From assembly GCF_015234585.1 (NCBI RefSeq), contig NZ_JADFCM010000002.1:209399-273398 (forward strand): a DNA stretch of 64,000 nt. The letters run 5' to 3'. Both the position numbers and the translations under genes were made by a program. Positions 35,231-42,511 of the stretch are shown here, in pieces; within the stretch, counting starts at the first letter, position 1, and the number at the start of each line of letters is the position of its first letter. The notes beneath the pieces are model-generated. The model was not told the origin of the DNA, made no database searches, and saw only the letters and a program-made list of their open reading frames with translations. This DNA is from Pseudalkalibacillus hwajinpoensis (GTDB taxonomy: Bacteria; Bacillota; Bacilli; Bacillales; Guptibacillaceae).

Positions 35231-35935
35231 TTAGATGGAAAGCTTAATAGTTAATGGTGTTACCTCATAAAAGATGAATTTTCTTGATAACCAACTCAAA
35301 AATAGGTGATTATCTTTTACTTTTGTACAGAGTATTAAATTGGAAGTAATGTAACCTTTTTTTACTTGATCATGGTCTATAGAAATGTACATTGGTATAT
35401 CTAAACTAGTATCAAATTGGTTTTTGGGTAGCGTATTAGCAACTTTACACTTCCATACTCCATCTTTAATGTTCTCACCTTTTACGATAGAGTTAAAGTT
35501 TATACTTACCCACTCATAGTTCCAGTAAAATTCAAGATATTGTTCTTTCCCAAAAGTAGAAATGAACTTTCCAAAGGTATTTTTATAATCAATTTCTACT
35601 TGTGCTTTGATTGAATTTAACTCTCCACCTGGTTCGCACAATATAAAATTAGATTTGTCTGGATCTTTTGGATTAATGATAGATATTTTAACTGATGGAG
35701 TATACTTATAAATCAATTCTCTGAGATACAGTAATAACTTCCCTAATAAATTTATTAAAAATAGCAATACTGCTACGTCAATACCACCCTTAATTATTTC
35801 TGGTTTGGCGGCCTTAATTTCCCATTTGAAAATATCAGAGAGAATAGAAAACGGTTTTAATCCATAAACCCATACTATAAATAATGAAAGAGGAGAAACT
35901 AGAGACTTTAGAAAATACATCAAAACTCTCTTCAT
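35231..35935 (-). CDS. Unknown protein with two membrane helices, second gene of the operon
   Basis: A 234-residue protein. Two hydrophobic helices (about residues 13-30 and 52-72: SLFIVWVYGL and VAVLLFLINLLGKLLLYL) are followed by a strand-rich domain with the motif CEPGGELNSIKAQVEID. Its start overlaps the stop of the upstream gene by four bases (ATGA). The arrangement of membrane anchor plus sensor-like domain is seen in effector proteins, but I recognise no family. Confidence 0.65.
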   Translation of the reverse strand: MKRVLMYFLKSLVSPLSLFIVWVYGLKPFSILSDIFKWEIKAAKPEIIKGGIDVAVLLFLINLLGKLLLYLRELIYKYTPSVKISIINPKDPDKSNFILCEPGGELNSIKAQVEIDYKNTFGKFISTFGKEQYLEFYWNYEWVSINFNSIVKGENIKDGVWKCKVANTLPKNQFDTSLDIPMYISIDHDQVKKGYITSNLILCTKVKDNHLFLSWLSRKFIFYEVTPLTIKLSI

Positions 35936-36471
35936 TGATTTACCTCGTCAGCCAATTGAGAAAAAATAGGGTTTAAATACTCGAATATTTCAATATTATC
36001 TGTGTGAAGCACACCATTATTAAAAATACTAATGGAATCGCCATCTTTACTAATCAATAGTTTTTTAGGAATGATATCTTGGTTTAGATCAAAGTTATTT
36101 ATTTCTTCGTCTAATGGATTATTAATATCCGCTTTGATTAAATCGTACTGAACAAATTTTGCTAAAAGATCATTAATGTAAGCTTGATCTTCCTCATCTA
36201 TTTCGTCATTAAATTCAATTGTTTTGGGTTTGAGATTATAGTCTTTAGCCAGTTTAATAAGTTTTAAGTATTGTTGAGGGTTGATAATAAATTGTTTAGT
36301 TCCAGCATAAAATGCATTTTTAAGTGTATTTAGATATGAGTCTTTGTTTGAATAATTATATGAGCATATTAAATAAGATTCTCCAGTGTACTCAATTTTA
36401 AGATTTGAATTTTTTTCATCAAATAAGTCTGTTTTCAAAAACAATTTGTAATTATTAGCTTGTATAGTCAT
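35932..36471 (-). CDS. Unknown protein, first gene of the three-gene operon
   Basis: A 179-residue protein, acidic, with alternating helices and strands: KLFLKTDLFDEKNSNLKIEY, then YNLKPKTIEFNDEIDEEDQA. CAGGAGAA lies eight bases before the ATG. No motif or membrane segment is seen. Translational coupling to the TM protein suggests that the two act together. Confidence 0.65.
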   Translation of the reverse strand: MTIQANNYKLFLKTDLFDEKNSNLKIEYTGESYLICSYNYSNKDSYLNTLKNAFYAGTKQFIINPQQYLKLIKLAKDYNLKPKTIEFNDEIDEEDQAYINDLLAKFVQYDLIKADINNPLDEEINNFDLNQDIIPKKLLISKDGDSISIFNNGVLHTDNIEIFEYLNPIFSQLADEVNQ

Positions 36472-36787
36472 CTAATATTCTCCTGACAGTATTTTTTTTA
36501 GGAGAAGCTTAAAATATGTTTATATTGATTAAATCAATTTTTTACCAAATAAACAAGGCAATTGTTATTTTTCATGAAGAAATTAAAACGATTTGTAATC
36601 GTTTTATATAAGGTAGTCTTTTAAAAAATCCTTTAATTAACTATTCGAAAAACCCAAAACTCTTGAAATCAATATAGTATATACTTATGTAACGACCAGG
36701 GTTTAAAAAATTATTGTTGTCATTTGAAAAAAAGACAGTCGCTTACTCAATATTAATCATATTACCAAAAGAAAAGGAGATGGTTAT
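36472..36787. other. Divergent intergenic region between accessory operons
   Basis: AT-rich DNA between the leftward three-gene operon and the rightward HEPN pair. It should carry both promoters, but I can point to no convincing pair of boxes. No gene of reasonable coding character is visible. Confidence 0.3.
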
Positions 36788-37003
36788 ATGGCTGCTAGAT
36801 TTGTTACAGAGGAATTTAGAAATGAAGTGAAAGATCTCTTGGAATTCTTTGAAAGTCACAATATTCGACATGACTCTGATCATCTTGGCAAGTTTTATGA
36901 AGATGTGGATGGTGATGACGAAGAGGAGTTTGTATACGATGAAGATACTGAATTAACACCATGGATTCCGGATTCAGAATTTGAAGAAAAGCCATACCAT
37001 TAG
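36788..37003 (+). CDS. Small acidic protein upstream of a HEPN gene (possible antitoxin)
   Basis: A 71-residue protein with a very acidic second half (DVDGDDEEEFVYDEDTEL) and a strong AAAGGAGA site. Its last 23 bases overlap the start of the HEPN gene in another frame. Small acidic partners are common for RNase toxins and DNA mimics. Here that role is only inferred from charge and overlap. Confidence 0.6.
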   Translation: MAARFVTEEFRNEVKDLLEFFESHNIRHDSDHLGKFYEDVDGDDEEEFVYDEDTELTPWIPDSEFEEKPYH

Positions 37004-38018
37004 TGATCTTCTTGATATGGTTTATGAAGCTAAAAACACCGTATTCTTTGACGAATACAAGTTTGTTGGTAAAAGAACTGCTTTAATTCATATAGACTAT
37101 CAAATACTAGAAGAAATTTTTCTGTTTGGAATTAATATACCTACTGTTAAAGAGGTAATAGATGAACAAGAATACACTATAAATATTGTTAATGGCTTAA
37201 CTAGCTATGGTATAAAGCTGATAATTGACGGAAACTATAACGAGCAGATACCGGCAGTAGAAAACGACGACACTTTTATAGAAATACGTGGTGAAGATAA
37301 AATAGATGAAAGAGTTATTGATAGCTTGGTTGAGTCATATTTATTTGAGTTAAAGTCCACCATCAACATTAGTATTCATATAATGCCAAGAGTATCTTAT
37401 TATACAGAGCAGTATGAGGAATTTAGAACAAATGCGACAAGGCTTAGACCATTATTGCGGGGAAAAGGTGTTCATAAATTGTTAAAATTGTATAATTCGT
37501 CCCTTTCGACTACGAATTTTGAGATACTCGTTTTAACATATACAAAAGTAATAGAATATGTCTCTCAAACAGTTATCCAACAAGACCTTATTAAATCTGC
37601 AACAAAGAAATTATTTAGTCCAAAGGCACTTAATCCAGATGCCAATTACATACTTGAATTAAGTGAAATTTTTGAAGGCAATAGAAATAACCAAAAAGAC
37701 TACGCCTCTATTAAGTTAACTATAGAAACATGCTGTGACCTTAATGAAATTGTAAGAGTAGCACCGAGATTTTTAAAGTTTACAAATAAATTAACTAGTA
37801 GTAGTAAAGAAACAGAAATAGTAAAGGCTTATGAAGAAGTTGCGAATGCCATTAGTAACACGAGGAATATGTTTGCTCACGCTAAAACTAATTATGATAA
37901 AAAAGGAATGGAGTGTCCATTGGATCAATTACACGAATTTACCACATGCTTAGATATCCTAAGTCAACAAGTAATAAGATGGTTTGCAAAAGAACATGAA
38001 GATAACAGAGTGATTTAG
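36981..38018 (+). CDS. HEPN-domain protein, possible RNase toxin or defence effector
   Basis: A 345-residue protein. The C-terminal helical domain contains NTRNMFAHAKTNY, an R-x4-H motif (R295, H300) typical of HEPN RNases. The N-terminal 160 residues are a strand-rich domain of unknown type. This fits ApeA-like or abortive-infection HEPN proteins. The TTG start overlaps the acidic gene and has no strong site; an internal ATG 36 bases later is the alternative, so translation probably depends on coupling. Length and layout differ from the small HEPN of the pair at 46.9 kb. Confidence 0.7.
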   Translation: MKKSHTISDLLDMVYEAKNTVFFDEYKFVGKRTALIHIDYQILEEIFLFGINIPTVKEVIDEQEYTINIVNGLTSYGIKLIIDGNYNEQIPAVENDDTFIEIRGEDKIDERVIDSLVESYLFELKSTINISIHIMPRVSYYTEQYEEFRTNATRLRPLLRGKGVHKLLKLYNSSLSTTNFEILVLTYTKVIEYVSQTVIQQDLIKSATKKLFSPKALNPDANYILELSEIFEGNRNNQKDYASIKLTIETCCDLNEIVRVAPRFLKFTNKLTSSSKETEIVKAYEEVANAISNTRNMFAHAKTNYDKKGMECPLDQLHEFTTCLDILSQQVIRWFAKEHEDNRVI

Positions 38019-38281
38019 GCATTTACACTATAGACTTTGGATATGTTATTAAGATATTTTAATGTAAAGAAATATAAATTTTAAATTTATTCTTATTTAA
38101 TCAACATTCTGTAGCGACAAGATATCCATTCAGAAATAGGTCTGTCTTATTAATTCTAGAGAGAGTGTGTACAAACAGCAAGATCCTAACTTTAAAGTAT
38201 TGAGGGTTGCAGGACAATCAGGACAGAAATTCGATTTAAAAAAGAAGGTTTTCTATCTAAGGGAGTTTATCTGATTTTAAA
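38019..38281. other. Intergenic, no gene seen
   Basis: No gene or strong hairpin is seen. Parts such as the stretch near 38180-38260 have a coding look (short remnants) but contain stops in all frames. Confidence 0.3.
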
Positions 38282-38704
38282 TTAACCTTTTAATATTAAT
38301 GTTGCATGTTTTTCTATTTTAAATAAAACAGCGTTAATATTTCTGTTTATTTGTCGTCCAGTAAACCGCAATACCTTCCAACCTTCAGAACGCAAATATT
38401 TGTCTTTCCGGCGGTCGTTTTCCTTCTGATGAGGAAATGAATGATATTCCTTTCCATCACATTCTATAGCTAGTTTGAGGGGAGGGATTGCTAAGTCAAT
38501 ACGATACTTCCCTACTGTGTATTGCGTTTCAACATAGTAGTCGTTGAAAACCAGTGCATCATATAGACGGCGTTCGATTGGTGACTCGCACTTCACCCGT
38601 TTTGATTGTGAAAGTGGAAGGTTAACTTTTTCGAATGTATTATCAATTATTTTGTTTAATGGCCAAATTAAAATCACAAGGATTAAAATTGCAAAAATTA
38701 ACAT
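38282..38704 (-). CDS. Membrane-anchored DUF559/Vsr-like endonuclease
   Basis: A 140-residue protein. An N-terminal TM helix (MLIFAILILVILIW) is followed by a DUF559-type PD-(D/E)XK domain. ESPIERRLYDALV is its first conserved helix; YRIDLAIPPLKLAIECDGKE gives the Asp and ExD catalytic pair; KDKYLRSEGWKVLRFTGRQI is the final strand-helix. The ATG six bases after AAGGTG is preferred over a GTG inside that site. It overlaps or adjoins the Mrr-like gene, so two membrane-tethered nucleases are made together. Confidence 0.8.
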   Translation of the reverse strand: MLIFAILILVILIWPLNKIIDNTFEKVNLPLSQSKRVKCESPIERRLYDALVFNDYYVETQYTVGKYRIDLAIPPLKLAIECDGKEYHSFPHQKENDRRKDKYLRSEGWKVLRFTGRQINRNINAVLFKIEKHATLILKG

Positions 38705-38709
38705 GTAAT

Positions 38710-39258
38710 TCACCTTATAAGCTTTATTAAGCTGTCCCTATCTACTAATTTTACATCAGATGTTTTTGCTAACTTTTTAGCGTTATGGGTAAAGTAACGG
38801 TTTGTAATAACCATTGCTTCTTTAGTGCGCCAATAAATGCGCCCAGCGATAACTTCTTGAATTGCATCCACCCCGATATTACTTGTATAACATTTTACTT
38901 GAACTGCTATTTTGTTACGTCTTTTACGTAAAATTAAATCAACCCCATAATCTCCAGAACGAGGTGTTAACTTGATGTTATAACCTTTGGTTTCGAAAAA
39001 ATCAGCTAAATAATCTTCAAATTCTATACCTGTCATTGTATCAATATCATTGATATCAGTGGTTAAAGTGTGTTTTTTGAAATGAAAATAATAAAGCTTC
39101 TTAGCTACCTTTATTAAAAGTAATAACAATACAGTAAGAAGTAGTGCTTTTGTTATTTGTTTACCGTATAGAATTATTATGACGTATGTAACACTTGCCC
39201 CGATAATAATGGTTTCTTTATTTAGTGTTTTTACAAATTTTATTACTTTAGTTGTCAT
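38710..39258 (-). CDS. Membrane-anchored Mrr-like restriction endonuclease
   Basis: A 182-residue protein. Two hydrophobic segments near the N terminus (about residues 12-30 and 33-50) precede a Mrr_cat domain: MTGIEFEDYLADFFETKGY, then SGDYGVDLILRKRRNKIAVQ and VKCYTS (D and QxK catalytic residues) and IGVDAIQEVIAG. The family cuts methylated or foreign DNA, or processes DNA ends. Placing the nuclease at the membrane suggests attack on incoming DNA. The ATG after GAGGTG is chosen; a GTG nine bases upstream is possible. Confidence 0.85.
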   Translation of the reverse strand: MTTKVIKFVKTLNKETIIIGASVTYVIIILYGKQITKALLLTVLLLLLIKVAKKLYYFHFKKHTLTTDINDIDTMTGIEFEDYLADFFETKGYNIKLTPRSGDYGVDLILRKRRNKIAVQVKCYTSNIGVDAIQEVIAGRIYWRTKEAMVITNRYFTHNAKKLAKTSDVKLVDRDSLIKLIR

Positions 39259-40047
39259 GATAAACACCTCATTGTTTACCTATATTTTGGGGAAAGTAAT
39301 TATATTTTAAACATTAAAAAGGACAAATCCAACACTAATTAATCCAAGCAGAAAATATGGATCCAGTGAATTATAGAAGGTAATTATATGCTGATGACTA
39401 GAAGCTTTATTACGAAATTAAATCTTTGGTGAGAATGAAGAACAGCAACGAAGAACAATTTAATGAGAATGAATTTTGAATAGGAAGATACGTCAACATG
39501 TACATTTCAATTGAAAGGGGAGATTGTTAGGTGGCCTTTTTTTCGTAGAGAGGATAGAAGTGAAAAAGAACCTCTGTCTGTGATAGTATCAGTTCATAGT
39601 GACGAATTTGGACAATCTGGTTACTAATAAAGATGCTACTCTTCTTAAGTAACTTCGTGTATAATATCAATTTTGCGAATACTCTACAAAATTTTTCTTA
39701 TAGTATAATCTAATCAAATGTTAGGATATAGTCTGTTTTTTGTGGTGTTGTAATTGGTTGGCAAAAACATTAATTGTACAAATATAAAATCTACATATAA
39801 TTCTTTAGCAAGTATTCTTGGAGAAACTTTTACAGAGGTAGGAGACTTTGTTGAGTTAAATACATCACGAATTTCATTTGATGAAAAATATGGTTATTCA
39901 ATATTTATTAGGACCAAAACAAAAGATAAAAAAATATTTTGGTGTACGAGTGTTGGACTTTGATAGTGTAACCATTTATCACGCATTACTTAATAATCAA
40001 AGTTATTACACTTAAGGGATTTATATTTTATAAGGACTTGCTCATCA
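39259..40047. other. Largely empty region with one doubtful short gene
   Basis: About 790 bases. Only a 69-codon frame from a TTG at 39754 to 39963 is open (GEDFVELN-like start, no clear binding site); its product, with SISFDEKYGYSIFIRTK-like sequence, is not recognised. The rest has stops in all frames and no clear hairpins, and may be a junction between the plasmid core and cargo. Confidence 0.35.
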
Positions 40048-40086
40048 AGAAGAAGGGGTCAGGTACTTACCTGACCCCTTCTTCAT
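40048..40086. terminator. Strong bidirectional hairpin at the start of the cargo region
   Basis: AGAAGGGGTCAGGTA/TACCTGACCCCTTCT with almost no loop, then TTC and an ATT-rich tail. It would end the leftward pyruvate oxidase transcript. Confidence 0.85.
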
Positions 40087-40087
40087 T

Positions 40088-41788
40088 TTATAACGGGGGC
40101 AAATCAAGCTTCCCTTCAGAAAACAATTCCTTTATCATATGCTGAGCATAGCCTTTTGCCTGGCTAAATGTTAAGTTACTTGGAAGCGGTGCTTCATTTG
40201 CATCCACAACAACGTCTACAATACAAGGTTTTGACTGAAGTGCTGCTTTTTTTAGAGCTGGCATCAAATCTTCCGGTTTTTCTACTCGGATTCCTACTCC
40301 CCCACAACTTTCTGCGTATTTAGCAAAGTTCGGATTGTGTAGATTTGTTCCGAATTCAGCATTCCCCATTACTTCTTGCTCAAATTTAATCATGGCAATC
40401 TTATGGTTATTTAAAATGATGACCATCATCGGCAAATCATATTTAACGGCTGTCACAAAGTCGTTCATTGTCATTGTAAACCCGCCATCTCCACATACAG
40501 CAACTACTTGTCTTGATGGGTAAGCAATTTTCCCAGCAATAGCACCCGGAAGCCCACAGCCAAGAGTTGCTAGCCAGCTAGAGATAACAAATTTCTGATT
40601 TGTCATTCTGAAATGTCGAGCCATCCATACGGTTACGTTCCCCACATCACAGGATATGATGGCATCACTGGATGTGACATCTTGTAAAGCTTTCACCACG
40701 CTTTGAGGTTTAATCGGAACACTCTCCACCTCTTCTTCCTTCTCCATCTTGCCCCACCAATCGGCCATACGTCCCTGACAACTTTCTAAGAATGTTTGGT
40801 CTTCCTTTACTTGTAGTACATTTAATAATTCCTTTAGCGTCTCTTTAGCTTCTCCTACCAAACCAACATCGATTGGGTACCGTTTGCCGATTTGAACAGG
40901 GTTCGTATCGATTTGAAGAGTTCTCGCTTTTTCAGGAAGAAATCCGGTGAATGGAAAGGACGTCCCGATAAGTATTAATGTGTCTGCTTCTTTCATCGCC
41001 TCATAAGCCGGTTTTGTCCCGATTAACCCTAATCCTCCAAGGCAATAGGGATGCTTGTCAGGAATAACACCTTTCCCAGGTAACGATAATACTATGGGAC
41101 ATGCCATTCTTTCAGCAAATTCCACAAGTTCTGCACTGGCTTTCCTAGCTCCTTTTCCTGCTAAAATAACTGCTTTTTTTGACTGACGAAGCAGTGCTTC
41201 AGCTTTTATCAAATCTTGTTGATGAGGAAAGAATTTAGGCTTGATAACAACGGGACTTGTAAACCGAGCTCCCTTCTCAACTTCAGCCTTCTGAACATCA
41301 TCGGAAATTGTAATAACAGCAACGCCACTTTTAGCATACGCCGTACGAATTGCCTGATTTATCACTCCTGGAAGCTGCTCAGCTGATGTAATCCGCTGAT
41401 TATAAACGGCAACATCATCAAAAAGGCGAGAAAGATTAACTTCTTGGAAGTAATCTATTCCCATAAGGTCCGATTCCACTTGCCCGCAAATAGCCAGTAA
41501 AGGTGCCCCATCCAATTTTGCATCATAAAGCCCGTTAAGTAAGTGAATTGCTCCTGGACCAGCGATGGCTGTGCATACTCCAATCTTACCAGTTAACTTG
41601 GCATAGGAAGAAGCTGCCAATGCTCCATTCTCTTCGTGGCGAATTTGGATAAATTTAATTTTATCCTCGACTTTTCTTAATGATTCTATGATTGAATTAA
41701 TGGAATCTCCAGGCATACCATAGATATGATCTATGTTCCAGTCAATTAACAATTCCATCAAAACGTCTCCTGCATTCTTTCTAAACAA
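40088..41788 (-). CDS. ydaP: Thiamine diphosphate-dependent pyruvate oxidase
   Basis: A 566-residue enzyme of the PoxB/YdaP type, which converts pyruvate to acetate, or to acetyl phosphate with peroxide. The N-terminal PYR domain has the catalytic Glu in RHEENGALAASSYAKLTG. The central FAD/nucleotide domain includes LAGKGARKAS. The C-terminal PP domain has the thiamine motif GDGGFTMTMNDFVTAV with later NN. Length fits B. subtilis YdaP. The TTG start has AAGGAGG at good spacing. It is a single-gene unit, chromosomal in look, and unlike its metal-resistance neighbours. Whether it is an oxidase or quinone-linked dehydrogenase cannot be settled. Confidence 0.9.
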   Translation of the reverse strand: MFRKNAGDVLMELLIDWNIDHIYGMPGDSINSIIESLRKVEDKIKFIQIRHEENGALAASSYAKLTGKIGVCTAIAGPGAIHLLNGLYDAKLDGAPLLAICGQVESDLMGIDYFQEVNLSRLFDDVAVYNQRITSAEQLPGVINQAIRTAYAKSGVAVITISDDVQKAEVEKGARFTSPVVIKPKFFPHQQDLIKAEALLRQSKKAVILAGKGARKASAELVEFAERMACPIVLSLPGKGVIPDKHPYCLGGLGLIGTKPAYEAMKEADTLILIGTSFPFTGFLPEKARTLQIDTNPVQIGKRYPIDVGLVGEAKETLKELLNVLQVKEDQTFLESCQGRMADWWGKMEKEEEVESVPIKPQSVVKALQDVTSSDAIISCDVGNVTVWMARHFRMTNQKFVISSWLATLGCGLPGAIAGKIAYPSRQVVAVCGDGGFTMTMNDFVTAVKYDLPMMVIILNNHKIAMIKFEQEVMGNAEFGTNLHNPNFAKYAESCGGVGIRVEKPEDLMPALKKAALQSKPCIVDVVVDANEAPLPSNLTFSQAKGYAQHMIKELFSEGKLDLPPL

Positions 41789-42116
41789 TGTGATCCTCCT
41801 TCAAAATAGTGATACCGTTATTCTTTGCATTTCTGATTTTACAATACAATTGAGTTGAATTTTAATCATTCGTGAAGCTATTATCTATTCGTAGTAATGC
41901 AAATCACCTTCAAAGCATATTGGAATTTACTAAAAACGAGTATAAAAGCTAATTCTCTATATATAAGTTGAATTAATGATTCTGTGGGGTATGAATTTTA
42001 ATATATTCGAATGGATGCATGAGGTATATGCTAATAATTTTGTTGACGCGGAAGTGTTTGAAACATATATTATAATAAACAAATATCCAAACAACCATTA
42101 GAATGAAGGTGAAAAA
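41789..42116. other. Divergent promoter region of pyruvate oxidase and cadC
   Basis: No gene. On the right it contains the cadC promoter and probable CadC operator. Confidence 0.5.
42043..42100 (+). promoter_or_regulatory. cadC promoter and probable operator
   Basis: TTGACG (42043-42048), 17 bases, TATATT (42066-42071). Overlapping AT-rich half-sites GTTTGAAACA and AAACAAATATCCAAAC resemble ArsR/CadC binding sites, as expected for autorepression relieved by metal. Confidence 0.6.
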
Positions 42117-42488
42117 ATGAGTGAAGAGGTTATAAAAAAAGCTTCTAAAGATACATGTGATACGTTTTGTTACGATGAAGTACTTGTTCAACGAGTGCAA
42201 CCAGAAATTGAAAAAGTGGAAGGGGTAGAGTTGATTTTCAAAGCTTTATCAGATGCCACACGTATGAAAATTGCGTATGCTTTAACCCTGGAGAAGGAAC
42301 TTTGTGTTTGCGATGTGGCCAATATTATTGGCTCAACGACTGCCACTGCTTCTCATCATTTAAGATTATTGCGTAACATGAAGTTAGCCAAGTATCGCAA
42401 AGAAGGAAAACTTGTTTTTTATTCCTTGGCTGACAATCATGTTCATCAGTTAGTTTCGATTGCTTTACTACATTCAAAAGAAGTCTGA
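42117..42488 (+). CDS. cadC: CadC-type metal-sensing ArsR repressor
   Basis: A 123-residue ArsR-family repressor. It releases DNA when Cd, Pb or Zn binds. The N-terminal Cys (CDTFCYDEV) and the ELCVCDVANIIG helix with two Cys are the CadC metal site. TTATASHHLRLLRNMKLAKY is the recognition helix and wing, and a C-terminal helix holds HVHQL. Length fits CadC. It is followed 23 bases later by the ATPase gene, and its own promoter is just upstream. Start ATG follows GAAGGTG. Confidence 0.95.
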   Translation: MSEEVIKKASKDTCDTFCYDEVLVQRVQPEIEKVEGVELIFKALSDATRMKIAYALTLEKELCVCDVANIIGSTTATASHHLRLLRNMKLAKYRKEGKLVFYSLADNHVHQLVSIALLHSKEV

Positions 42489-42511
42489 ATGGATTAAATG
42501 GGGGGACATCA

